From assembly GCA_017540605.1 (NCBI GenBank), contig JAFYAS010000021.1:1-50260 (forward strand): a DNA stretch of 50,260 nt, written 5' to 3'. Shown here piece after piece: positions 41,530 to 49,780 of the stretch; position 1 is the stretch's first letter, and each line of letters begins with the position of its first letter. Below the pieces are notes generated by a model. The model worked only from the letters and a program-made list of their open reading frames with translations, was not told the DNA's origin and searched no databases. Origin of the DNA: Lachnospiraceae bacterium (GTDB lineage Bacteria > Bacillota > Clostridia > Lachnospirales > Lachnospiraceae). Position numbers and translations under genes: made by a program.

Positions 41530-41647
41530 TCAAAATGTATCATAATTCGGACTTGTTCATTTGCTTTAAATGTGGTACATTATTAAGAGTTTAGCTTTAG
41601 AGAACGACATAAATAAAGACTAAGATTATTTATTGTAGGTGTGATTT

Positions 41648-42523
41648 ATGAAAACAGCGATAATGACAGATACCAATAGTGGTTTATCTATGGATGCAGG
41701 AAAAGAACTGGGAATCTTCGTTCTTCCCATGCCTGTGATCATTGATGAGAAAACATTTCTTGAACACATAGATGTGACTCATGATGATCTCTATTCAGCT
41801 ATGAGACAATCCCTTCCCATTTCCACATCAATGCCCGCTCCCGGTTCTCTTACCGATATGTGGGAGGATATACTAAAAAGCGGCTATGACGAGGTGGTTT
41901 ATATTCCTATGTCAAGCGGACTTTCAAGCTCTTGTGCTACAGCTGCATCTTTTGCAGAGGATTATGACGGCAAGGTTTTCGTAGTTGACAACAGACGTAT
42001 CTCCGTGACGCTTTACGAATCCGTACTCGATGCAAAGGCTATGGCAGAAAAAGGCATAGAGGGTAAGGAGATCAAAAAAAGACTTGAAGATCATGCTTCC
42101 AACAATACCATATATATTACTGTTAATTCACTTGAATACTTAAAGAAGAGCGGACGAGTTACTTTAGCAGCTGCCGCAATCGCTACAGTGATCAACCTAA
42201 AGCCTGTACTTACCATTCAAGGCGACAAGCTTGATTCCTATGCCAAGGTCAGAGGTATGAAGCAAAGCTTTAGAAAGATGGCCGAAGCGATAGCCAAGGA
42301 CAGAGAAGAAAGATTTGGAGATGTTCCCTGGGAAAAGCTTAGACTCAGCACAGCAGGAACCTTTGAGAATCCCGAGGATATAGAGGCTTGGACAGAGACT
42401 GTGAAGGACGCATTCCCTAAACTTGATGTGGGATATATGCCTCTCTCCTGCAGCATAGCCTGCCATGTAGGTATGGGAGCTGCCGGTGTTGGACTTTCAG
42501 TTATAGAGGATGAAAGATTATAG
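41648..42523 (+). CDS. DegV family fatty-acid-binding protein
   Basis: 291 residues with the DegV pattern: AIMTDTNSGL at the start, STSMPAPGSLTDMW, IPMSSGLSSSC and VNSLEYLKKSGRV. DegV proteins (FakB in Gram-positives) hold fatty acids for phosphorylation by FakA. The gene has its own terminator and stands in a short plus-strand unit with the GntR gene. Confidence 0.92.
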   Translation: MKTAIMTDTNSGLSMDAGKELGIFVLPMPVIIDEKTFLEHIDVTHDDLYSAMRQSLPISTSMPAPGSLTDMWEDILKSGYDEVVYIPMSSGLSSSCATAASFAEDYDGKVFVVDNRRISVTLYESVLDAKAMAEKGIEGKEIKKRLEDHASNNTIYITVNSLEYLKKSGRVTLAAAAIATVINLKPVLTIQGDKLDSYAKVRGMKQSFRKMAEAIAKDREERFGDVPWEKLRLSTAGTFENPEDIEAWTETVKDAFPKLDVGYMPLSCSIACHVGMGAAGVGLSVIEDERL

Positions 42524-42536
42524 AAATTTGTATTAT

Positions 42537-42568
42537 AAAAAGAGTTTCGCGATTGAAACTCTTTTTTT
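42537..42568. terminator. Bidirectional terminator
   Basis: 12-bp stem AAAAAGAGTTTC/GAAACTCTTTTT (42537-42548 with 42555-42566) with a 6-base loop and T/A runs on both sides, between the converging DegV gene and the minus-strand gene at 42579. Confidence 0.88.
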
Positions 42569-42578
42569 GTGCCTGTTA

Positions 42579-43040
42579 TTAAAATATATCCTCATTGAAG
42601 CTTTCATCACCCATACCCTGATATTCAGCATAGGGGGAACCAAGCTCCTTTATATTGGTGGCAAGATCTCCTGAGATACTCTCAAAATACTCATCCGTCA
42701 CATCAAGTGCCGCAGGATAAAGCTCAAACATCATATCCGAATATTTAAACAAAAGCCTTGCTCCCTTGACCTTAAAATTGAAATCAAAGTCATCCTTCTC
42801 AAGAGCAGCTATCTGTTTCCAGCCTGCGATCCAGATGCGAAGCTCTGAGGGAAGGTATTTATCAAGCTCCACTCCTCTAACCTCTGTTTTTTTGATGCTT
42901 CCGGGAAGGGTCAGAACATAACCGCCTTCGATCGCCTCGTAGATACCTACCACACTACCCGATGTATTCTCTTGGTTCTCAGACTCAAGCTCTCCTTTTT
43001 TAAAGCCTTCTATCCTTACCATTCCATCTCTCTGATTCAT
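42579..43040 (-). CDS. Hypothetical protein
   Basis: About 153 residues, acidic, not recognised. No signal peptide or membrane segment. A Trp-containing part (LRIWIAGWKQIAALEKDDFDF) may be a small beta domain. GGGAGG lies 8 bases before the ATG at 43040, preferred over the ATG at 43055. It lies downstream of cobM with about 115 bp between and has no clear link to cobalamin synthesis. Confidence 0.7.
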   Translation of the reverse strand: MNQRDGMVRIEGFKKGELESENQENTSGSVVGIYEAIEGGYVLTLPGSIKKTEVRGVELDKYLPSELRIWIAGWKQIAALEKDDFDFNFKVKGARLLFKYSDMMFELYPAALDVTDEYFESISGDLATNIKELGSPYAEYQGMGDESFNEDIF

Positions 43041-43155
43041 ATTTTTTCCTCCCATAATGACATTCGGAAGAATGCTTCCGCCGAACGCAATACGCTACCT
43101 CTCTTTACATTTCATTACTATACCATAGCAGAACCAAAATCTCAAACATAAATTT

Positions 43156-43926
43156 TCAATTATCACTCTTTGCATTTCTAAATGCCGTAGAAAAATCAGG
43201 TGCATAAAGCCTTGATCTTACATGATCAAACTCAGATATACTTCCGCCCACCAATACAATGGCTGTATTAGAAATGCCTTCACTCTTTGCTTGACTAACA
43301 AGATCGCCCAAAGTACATTCTATAAGCTTTTCATCTTCCCAGGTAACCTTATAGCACAAAAAACATCTGTCATCCTCATTATAACCGGCCTCATAAAGCT
43401 CCTTTACCACACTCTCAAGCAGGGAAGAGCTTAGATAAATAGCCATACTGGCGTGGTGCTTTGCAAGCTCTGATAGCTTTTCCCTATCAGGTACACCTGT
43501 TCTTCCTGCCATCCTTGTAATGATCAATGTCTGGCTGACCGACGGCAAAGTATATTCGAGATTCAATACTGCTGCCGCACCGAAGCAGGCGGTCACTCCG
43601 GGACAGCTATCGTAGGCTATGGAAAGTTTATCGAGCTCGTCCATTTGCTCTCTCACCGCTCCATAGACTGAAGGCTCTCCTGTATGAAGCCTCACAACCT
43701 CAAGACCATTTTTATCAGCATCCTTTAAGACCTCAACTATCTCTTCAAGGGTCATCTTCGCGCTGTTATAAATTTTTTTTGCATTAACAGCATAGTCTAA
43801 AAGCTCCGGATTCACAAGAGATCCTGCATATATTACTATATCAGCCTTTTTAAGAAGATTTTTTCCTCTTACAGTTATAAGATCCAAGGCTCCGGGACCT
43901 GCTCCCACAAAATGAACCATAGCCAA
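43156..43926 (-). CDS. cobM: Precorrin-4/cobalt-precorrin-4 C11-methyltransferase
   Basis: 256-residue SAM-dependent tetrapyrrole methyltransferase (CobM/CbiF). VHFVGAGPGALDLITVRG opens the protein, then LHTGEPSVYGA and SQTLIITRMAGRTGVP, all typical of this enzyme. It adds the C11 methyl during ring contraction in the early-cobalt (anaerobic) route. Last of five cobalamin genes, 14 bp after cbiD. Confidence 0.95.
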   Translation of the reverse strand: MAMVHFVGAGPGALDLITVRGKNLLKKADIVIYAGSLVNPELLDYAVNAKKIYNSAKMTLEEIVEVLKDADKNGLEVVRLHTGEPSVYGAVREQMDELDKLSIAYDSCPGVTACFGAAAVLNLEYTLPSVSQTLIITRMAGRTGVPDREKLSELAKHHASMAIYLSSSLLESVVKELYEAGYNEDDRCFLCYKVTWEDEKLIECTLGDLVSQAKSEGISNTAIVLVGGSISEFDHVRSRLYAPDFSTAFRNAKSDN

Positions 43927-43940
43927 TTCCTTTCAAAAAA

Positions 43941-45047
43941 TCATTTATATAAATCAAGTAGCTCCTCTGCTCCCGCACTCTTTGCCAAGGCTCCAAGCTC
44001 AGTAGAATAAATAATACATTCTATTCTAAGCTTATTCTTTGCCCTGTCATTCAAGTGAAACAATACATCCTTCAAAATATTATCCATAACTCTGGCTCTA
44101 AAATCTCTTGATGAATTGCTTTCTATAAGCCTTATAGCTTCCTCTGTAACAACACAGTCAAGGATGCTTTCACATATCGCCGGATCAAGCCCTTCATTTT
44201 TTGCATATAATGAAAGCAGCTCCATACGCCTGTCAGACACCTTGGAGTGAGTGTTCATGGTACCGTCGGAAACCTTTATAAGCTTTCCTATATGTCCTAC
44301 CAAAAGCATAGCTTCAAATCCTTCAGCAAGAACCCTATCTATAGTATCTCCGATATAGTTACTGCACTTTACACTCTTATCGATATCTATCCCATAGGTA
44401 TTCTTAAAGAAATCCTGACCATAATTACCGGGGGAGACAAATGCTACTCTATCTCCCATCACGTGTCTTTGATGAAGCTCTATCCCGATAGTATCAAGGA
44501 TAGCTCTTGTGCTCATAGGCTCTACCACTCCGCTTGTTCCTATGATAGATATACCGCCCTCTATCCCAAGCTTTGGATTGAAGGTTTTTTTAGCCACCTC
44601 TTCTCCGCCGGGCACCGATATGGTAACAATAAGACCACGCTTTTCATCAAAGCTTTCCAAAACCTTGATAAGCGCCTCTGTGATCATTCTTCTCGGAACA
44701 CTGTTTATGGCTGCTTCGCCCACAGGTTGATCAAGGCCGGGCTTAGTAACTCTTCCGACACCCTCTCCGCCTTTTATAAAAATGCCTCTCTTTCCATCTT
44801 CCGCAAACTCCACTCTTGACTTTATCATTAGTCCGGAGGTGATATCGGGATCGTCTCCGCCATCCTTTATAACTCCACATTCCGCGTAGGAATCACAAAG
44901 AGCCGGATCCATGATCTTTGCCTTGTAAATAAGTCCCTTGGGAGTTTGAAGCTCTATTTCAGATTTTTTGATTCCGGCAATAAGCAGATATGCAGAGGCT
45001 AAGGCCGCCGCGCACGCTGCAGAACCGGTGGTAAATCCCATTCTCAT
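43941..45047 (-). CDS. cbiD: Cobalt-precorrin-5B (C1)-methyltransferase
   Basis: 368 residues; RMGFTTGSAACAAALASA and GGDDPDITSGLMI, GEGVGRVTKPGLDQPVGE and PRRMI are characteristic of CbiD. It methylates C1 of cobalt-precorrin-5B and marks the anaerobic pathway. It overlaps cbiC by 4 bp. Confidence 0.96.
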   Translation of the reverse strand: MRMGFTTGSAACAAALASAYLLIAGIKKSEIELQTPKGLIYKAKIMDPALCDSYAECGVIKDGGDDPDITSGLMIKSRVEFAEDGKRGIFIKGGEGVGRVTKPGLDQPVGEAAINSVPRRMITEALIKVLESFDEKRGLIVTISVPGGEEVAKKTFNPKLGIEGGISIIGTSGVVEPMSTRAILDTIGIELHQRHVMGDRVAFVSPGNYGQDFFKNTYGIDIDKSVKCSNYIGDTIDRVLAEGFEAMLLVGHIGKLIKVSDGTMNTHSKVSDRRMELLSLYAKNEGLDPAICESILDCVVTEEAIRLIESNSSRDFRARVMDNILKDVLFHLNDRAKNKLRIECIIYSTELGALAKSAGAEELLDLYK

Positions 45048-45667
45048 ATTCCGTATAGGAGAGCATTTACTATAGCAGCGGCTATATTGCTCCCGCCCTT
45101 TCTTCCTCTGTTGACTATAAAGTCTATATCGCTATCTATGATCAATTCCTTTGCAGCCACAACATTCACAAAGCCCACGGGAACCCCTATGATAAATGCA
45201 GGCTTATAAATACCGTTTTCATACATCTCATGAAGCTTAATAAGGGCTGTTGGGGCATTTCCTATGGCAAAGATCACAGGACCTTTTATCCTTGAAGCCT
45301 TTTCCATACTGACTGCTGCCCTGGTCATCTCACGCTCCTTCGCTTCCTTCGCCACCTCTTCATCAGCCATAAAGCAAAAGACCTCACCACCATATTCTGC
45401 GAGTCTTTTTTTGTTGATACCGGAAAGCGCCATATTGGTATCCGTAACTATCTTTGCCCCCTTTTTTATAAGATCTCTGGCAACAGCCACAGCACCCTCC
45501 GAAAAGACAAGTGTCTTTGCATAATCAAAGTCAGCACTTGTGTGAATACATCTTTTGATAACAGGAGCATTCGTCTCATCAAGAACTATGCCATTATCAA
45601 AAAGCTCCCCTTCGATGATCTCAAAGCTTCTTTTTTCAATTTCCGCAGGTTTAACATATTCGATCAT
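45044..45667 (-). CDS. cbiC: Precorrin-8X/cobalt-precorrin-8 methylmutase
   Basis: 207 residues. EKRSFEIIEGE, IKRCIHTSADFDY (catalytic His), TDTNMALSGI and VPVGFVNVVAAKE are standard for CbiC/CobH. It moves a methyl group from C11 to C12 to form cobyrinate. It overlaps both neighbours by 4 bp, so the three genes are tightly coupled. Confidence 0.96.
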   Translation of the reverse strand: MIEYVKPAEIEKRSFEIIEGELFDNGIVLDETNAPVIKRCIHTSADFDYAKTLVFSEGAVAVARDLIKKGAKIVTDTNMALSGINKKRLAEYGGEVFCFMADEEVAKEAKEREMTRAAVSMEKASRIKGPVIFAIGNAPTALIKLHEMYENGIYKPAFIIGVPVGFVNVVAAKELIIDSDIDFIVNRGRKGGSNIAAAIVNALLYGI

Positions 45668-46398
45668 TTTTCCGTATTATAACCTCTTTTAGTAACAAGC
45701 CTTCCCTCTATGATCTCGGTATTGGAATTGCCTATAAAGACTGTGGTAAACATATCCACCTGCTTTTCTGACAGTTCCTTTAAGGTACAAACTTCAAAGC
45801 TCTCACCCTCTCTCCCAATGTTCATTACATAGCCTGTGGGAGTATCAGGGGAGATGACATCCATCAAAAGCTCGCATGTTTTTTTTAGGTAATCGCTTCT
45901 TTTTTTGCTTGAGGGATTGTAAAGAACTATGGCAAGATCAGCTTCTGCCGCCTTTACGATCCTCTTTTTTATCAGTTCAATGGGTGTCAAAAGATCGCTT
46001 AATGATATCACTGCAAAATCATGTCCTATAGGACTTCCAAGTATAGCACCGCCGGAGCTTGCCGCCGTAACTCCCGGAATAACATTTAAAGATACTCCCT
46101 TATATTCAGGCAAAAGCTCATACATCAGCCCTGCCATTCCGTAGATACCTGCATCTCCGCTGCATATCATGGATACCTTTTCCCCCGAAAGAGCGGTCTC
46201 AAAGCAGAGCCTGCATCTTTCCACCTCTCTTTTCATAGGAGTGGAAAGAAACACCTTATCAGAAAACTCATCCCTTATAAGCTCGATATAGGTTGTATAT
46301 CCCACTATTACATCGCTATCCTTAAGTGCTTCATAAGCCCTGATAGTCATATCCTTTTTGTTTCCCGGACCTATGCCAACTATATTGATCTTTGACAT
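45664..46398 (-). CDS. cobJ: Precorrin-3B C17-methyltransferase (CbiH/CobJ)
   Basis: 244 residues with NIVGIGPGNKKDMTIRAYEA, SGDAGIYGMAG and VLYNPSSKKR typical of CobJ/CbiH. It performs C17 methylation and ring contraction. Translationally coupled to cbiC by a 4-bp overlap and 10 bp after cbiG. Confidence 0.95.
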   Translation of the reverse strand: MSKINIVGIGPGNKKDMTIRAYEALKDSDVIVGYTTYIELIRDEFSDKVFLSTPMKREVERCRLCFETALSGEKVSMICSGDAGIYGMAGLMYELLPEYKGVSLNVIPGVTAASSGGAILGSPIGHDFAVISLSDLLTPIELIKKRIVKAAEADLAIVLYNPSSKKRSDYLKKTCELLMDVISPDTPTGYVMNIGREGESFEVCTLKELSEKQVDMFTTVFIGNSNTEIIEGRLVTKRGYNTEK

Positions 46399-46408
46399 AA
46401 TTCTCTCC

Positions 46409-47413
46409 TTACATCATCCTCATAGCAACTGCTAAGGTCATACCGTTTTCTGCTATCTTTTTTAGGATCAATTTTCCATATATTCCATCATAAAACATGC
46501 CGGAACAAACAGCAGCTCTCTCGCAGACATTGTCAACACCAAGCTTTTCACACACAAAATCCGAAGAGGTAAAATCTCCCTCGGCTTTTTTGAGTTCATC
46601 AGCCGTAAATATCACAAATGGAATATCATGCTTTCTCGCCCATTCATCAATACAGACCTCATCCTTCTTTATGTCTACGGATGCTATTGAGGCCACATCA
46701 TCAATCGGTATCAAAAGTCTGTCAAGCCATCTGTCAATGAATTCTGAAAATTCAGAAGGATCCTTGTCCCTTTTACAGCCCACACCGATCATATATCTTT
46801 TTACCTTTAGTTTAAGTATCTCCGGATCATCGCATTTTTCATACAATGCCCTTTTATCCTCAGTAAATATTATATCAGGAACAATACCAATCTTAAGCTC
46901 TTCTTCATTTAACACCTTGGCTGATACATTCTTTATGGCCGAGGTATTCTTGATGGTGATCCGCTTATTCTTTGCCCATGTATCAACAGCAAAGCTTTCA
47001 TTGATATCGGTAGCCGTGGTTATCACAGGATTGGCATCAAAAAGCTTTGAAAGCTTTATCGAAAGTTCATTGGCACCGCCAATATGCCCAGATAATATAG
47101 GTATCACATTCCTTGAAAGCTCATCCATCACTATGACTGCGGGATCCTCAGCCTTGCTTATAACAAATGGAGCTATCTTTCTTACTGCAATCCCCATAGC
47201 ACCGACAAATATGATGGCATCCTCTGACTGAAAGCATCGCTCAACAAGACCGTCTATTCCTTCATCCTCAAGCAAAAGCTTGATATCCTCTGAGCAGGGC
47301 TTTGCCCTTTTAGATTTCATAAAACAGGCGACCTTGTCATCCTTAAGTTCATCCTTTATTCTTTTTGCAACAATACTTCCCTTTTCGGTAAAGCAGATCA
47401 CAGTGATAAACAT
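46409..47413 (-). CDS. cbiG: Cobalamin biosynthesis protein CbiG
   Basis: 334 residues. The N-terminal CbiG domain has FVGAMGIAVRKIAPFV and PILSGHIGGANELS, and the C-terminal part has GVGCKRD. CbiG opens the delta-lactone of cobalt-precorrin-5A in the anaerobic route. It starts only 6 bp after the unknown upstream gene, so the two are probably co-transcribed. Confidence 0.95.
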   Translation of the reverse strand: MFITVICFTEKGSIVAKRIKDELKDDKVACFMKSKRAKPCSEDIKLLLEDEGIDGLVERCFQSEDAIIFVGAMGIAVRKIAPFVISKAEDPAVIVMDELSRNVIPILSGHIGGANELSIKLSKLFDANPVITTATDINESFAVDTWAKNKRITIKNTSAIKNVSAKVLNEEELKIGIVPDIIFTEDKRALYEKCDDPEILKLKVKRYMIGVGCKRDKDPSEFSEFIDRWLDRLLIPIDDVASIASVDIKKDEVCIDEWARKHDIPFVIFTADELKKAEGDFTSSDFVCEKLGVDNVCERAAVCSGMFYDGIYGKLILKKIAENGMTLAVAMRMM

Positions 47414-47419
47414 AATATA

Positions 47420-47920
47420 TTATCCTTTGCAAATAAAAATCTTTACAGCACTTGGTACTTCTTTAGTTAGGGCTAAAATAAGCTCCAATGACTTTTCACA
47501 AGGAACAAAATATTGCTCCGGAAGTTCCAAGATATATTCCTTCTCACTATCAGTAATAAGCTTAAGCCTTGCTGTAGCTATGACCTGCTTATCCAGTAAT
47601 ACAAAGCATGTTTTATTCAAAGAACCGGTCTTTATTCTTTCTCTGATCTCAGCCTTCAAGGAACCGGATGAATCTATTTGTTGAAATTCTTCATCATCTA
47701 TGCTTTCAAGAAGCCTTCCTGTTTCGGCGAGATAATTATAAACCTCTTCCTTTAGCCTCTCATAAGAACCGGGGCTTGTAAGTCTTTTTTGTATCTCGGA
47801 TATGGAATAGCCCTCATCCGTAAGATGTCTTATGATCCCACCATTGGCAAAGTCATAGGTAAAGCTTTGTAAAGCCGCTTCAAAATATTTGTTTTTCTCT
47901 TCTTTTTCCTTCTTTTCCAA
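47420..47920 (-). CDS. Uncharacterised protein upstream of cbiG
   Basis: Not recognised. A longer frame reaching 48076 runs through a tRNA gene and its terminator, so its first 50 or so codons are not real. The next possible start is a TTG at 47920, 8 bases after GGAG, giving about 166 residues. The start is uncertain. The protein is charged, with a likely helical N-terminus and ISEIQKRLTSPGSYERLKEE. It ends 6 bp before cbiG; no known cobalamin enzyme resembles it. Confidence 0.6.
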   Translation of the reverse strand: MEKKEKEEKNKYFEAALQSFTYDFANGGIIRHLTDEGYSISEIQKRLTSPGSYERLKEEVYNYLAETGRLLESIDDEEFQQIDSSGSLKAEIRERIKTGSLNKTCFVLLDKQVIATARLKLITDSEKEYILELPEQYFVPCEKSLELILALTKEVPSAVKIFICKG

Positions 47921-47940
47921 ATCTCGATCTCCATAACGAT

Positions 47941-47977
47941 AAAAAGAAAAAAGGACAGCCTTACGACTATCCTTTTT
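47941..47977 (-). terminator. tRNA-Trp terminator
   Basis: 11-bp stem (47967-47977 with 47948-47958, one G-U pair) and 8-base loop, then a T-rich run on the minus strand, 7 bases after the tRNA. Confidence 0.85.
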
Positions 47978-47984
47978 CATCAAG

Positions 47985-48055
47985 CAGGGGCTGAGAGAAT
48001 CGAACTCCCACCAAAGGTTTTGGAGACCCCTATCATACCACTTGACCAAGCCCCT
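47985..48055 (-). tRNA. trnW: tRNA-Trp (anticodon CCA)
   Basis: Complete cloverleaf on the minus strand: 7-bp acceptor AGGGGCT/AGCCCCT, D-stem GTCA/TGAT, anticodon loop CTCCAAA with CCA, T-stem GGGAG/CTCTC and loop TTCGATT, discriminator G, 71 bases. Two G-U pairs are in the anticodon stem. The 3' CCA is not encoded and must be added. It has its own promoter and terminator. Confidence 0.9.
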
Positions 48056-48085
48056 GTATGTTGCCTGCTTTCGCAAACCTTTGAC

Positions 48086-48114
48086 ATATTAGCATAGAAG
48101 ACAGCCTATGTCAA
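48086..48114 (-). promoter_or_regulatory. tRNA-Trp promoter
   Basis: TTGACA (48109-48114) and TAATAT (48086-48091), 17-base spacer, about 30 bp before the tRNA 5' end on the minus strand. Confidence 0.75.
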
Positions 48115-48123
48115 GAAAAAGTT

Positions 48124-49029
48124 TTAAGCCGTTTGATCATTTATCAGATTATCTATATCCTCTTTGGTCGCCAATCCCTTTGAAAATGCAGTTGCACCGC
48201 CGCAGGCTGTTCCAAGTTTCAACGCATATTCATAGTCTTTTTCAAGAAATCCGGCTATAAATCCGGCAACCATTGAGTCTCCCGCTCCGACAGAATTGAT
48301 GACCTTGCCATGAAGAGCATCCATCTTATGTAGCCTGTCAAATTCATCTATCAAGATAGCTCCGTCCCCTGCCATTGAGATAAGGACATTGATCGCTCCC
48401 ATTTTTTTTAGCTCTCTTGCATATTTTTCTATATCAGCATCAGAGTTAAGGCTTACTCCGAACATGTCAGCGAGCTCATCCTTGTTTGGCTTTACTAAAA
48501 ACGGCTTGTATTTCAACACATTTAGCAAAAGCCTTCCCGATGCGTCACATACAAAGCGAATTCCCCGATCCGAAAGCATTTCCATTATGCGCTCGTAGAT
48601 ATCATCAGAAAGCGAAGGCGGTATGCTTCCCGCAAGCACAAGTATATCACCTTCAGATAAGCTTTTTAATCTTTCAAAAAGCCCATTTAGAGATTCCTCG
48701 TCTATATCCGGACCTCTTCCGTTCATCTCGGTTTCCTTAGCTGATTTAAGCTTGATATTGATACGGGAATTACCGGCCTTAAGCTTGATAAGATCAGTCC
48801 TTATGCCTGCATCAGACAGTCCTTTTTCTATAGCCTCTCCCGTAAATCCGGCGATAAACCCCAGAGCCACAGAGGTTATTCCAAGCTCCTTCAATACTAC
48901 ACTTACATTGATGCCTTTGCCGCCAAAATATAGCTCTTCTCTTTCCGCCCGATTAGTCTCTCCAAGCTTTACATCATCTATGCCCACCACATAATCTATG
49001 GCAGGATTAAAGGTTACTGTATATACCAT
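48124..49029 (-). CDS. fruK: 1-phosphofructokinase/PfkB family sugar kinase
   Basis: 301 residues. YTVTFNPAIDYVV, GGKGINVSVVLKELG, LAGSIPPSL and the catalytic NSVGAGDSMVAGFIAG (Asp base) are typical of FruK-type PfkB kinases, which phosphorylate fructose-1-phosphate. Tagatose-6-phosphate kinases are close relatives. No PTS gene or regulator lies beside it; recO and era are upstream, a tRNA downstream. Confidence 0.9.
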   Translation of the reverse strand: MVYTVTFNPAIDYVVGIDDVKLGETNRAEREELYFGGKGINVSVVLKELGITSVALGFIAGFTGEAIEKGLSDAGIRTDLIKLKAGNSRINIKLKSAKETEMNGRGPDIDEESLNGLFERLKSLSEGDILVLAGSIPPSLSDDIYERIMEMLSDRGIRFVCDASGRLLLNVLKYKPFLVKPNKDELADMFGVSLNSDADIEKYARELKKMGAINVLISMAGDGAILIDEFDRLHKMDALHGKVINSVGAGDSMVAGFIAGFLEKDYEYALKLGTACGGATAFSKGLATKEDIDNLINDQTA

Positions 49030-49038
49030 GATCTCTCC

Positions 49039-49776
49039 TTATATCAGTTCAAGCATTTCCAAGGACTTCATTTTCTTTTCAATGAAGGTGTCCGACAGAT
49101 CTCTGCAGATTTCAACAAGATTCTTTTCCACTTCCTCAGATACCGTAAATGAATATAGTCTTTTAAGGTCTGTCGAATATATATACTGCAAGGTATAAAG
49201 GGTTGAATCCTTTAGATGTATGAGTCTTTCGCCGGAACTCCTACACTCATCGCAAATTATCCCACCAAGCTCTGCTTTGAAAAAATGCCCTTCTTCACTT
49301 CCACAGCTTGAACAGGAAAAAACATTTACTCCAAAGCCTTCTATCTGCAAAAGCTTTATCTCAAATATACTTCGTATAAGCTTCTTTGAAATCTTACCTG
49401 AAAGCATAGCCTTAAAGGTAACATATAAAAGATTCAAAAGCTCTCTGTCGGAATGCTCATCCACGCTGAAATATTCGGTAAGCTCTGAAAAATAGGCAGC
49501 ATAACAAACAGCATCCAGATCCTTTCTAAGCCCTTCAAAATAATCCTTCACCTCTACCGAATTGAGAGAATAGGCATCTCTTCCGGCAAAGACATCGAAT
49601 ACTCCAAAGATAAATGGCATCGTAACACCGGTCAGGGGATTGTTTTGCTTTCTTGCACTTCTTGCAAATGCCGTGATCCTCCCCTTCTCCTTTGTAAGTA
49701 TCACAAGTCTCTTTCCGTATTCCGAATATTCACTTTCCGACAGGATGATACCTGTAAGCTTTAAACTGTTTGACAT
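49039..49776 (-). CDS. recO: DNA repair protein RecO
   Basis: 245 residues. N-terminal OB fold (LKLTGIILSESEYSEYGKRL and GRITAFARSARK), then a helical domain and a zinc site CSSCGSEEG...CDECR. RecO helps load RecA at single-stranded gaps. It starts 4 bp after era, a common bacterial neighbour. Confidence 0.95.
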   Translation of the reverse strand: MSNSLKLTGIILSESEYSEYGKRLVILTKEKGRITAFARSARKQNNPLTGVTMPFIFGVFDVFAGRDAYSLNSVEVKDYFEGLRKDLDAVCYAAYFSELTEYFSVDEHSDRELLNLLYVTFKAMLSGKISKKLIRSIFEIKLLQIEGFGVNVFSCSSCGSEEGHFFKAELGGIICDECRSSGERLIHLKDSTLYTLQYIYSTDLKRLYSFTVSEEVEKNLVEICRDLSDTFIEKKMKSLEMLELI

Positions 49777-49780
49777 GTCT

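Noticed and set aside
47921..47984. Cobalamin riboswitch before the cobalamin genes
   Set aside because: The gap is too short and is filled by the tRNA terminator; no B12-box-like sequence was seen.
47921..48076. N-terminal 50 or so codons of the unknown gene upstream of cbiG
   Set aside because: They are the translated tRNA-Trp and its terminator, so they cannot be a real protein start.
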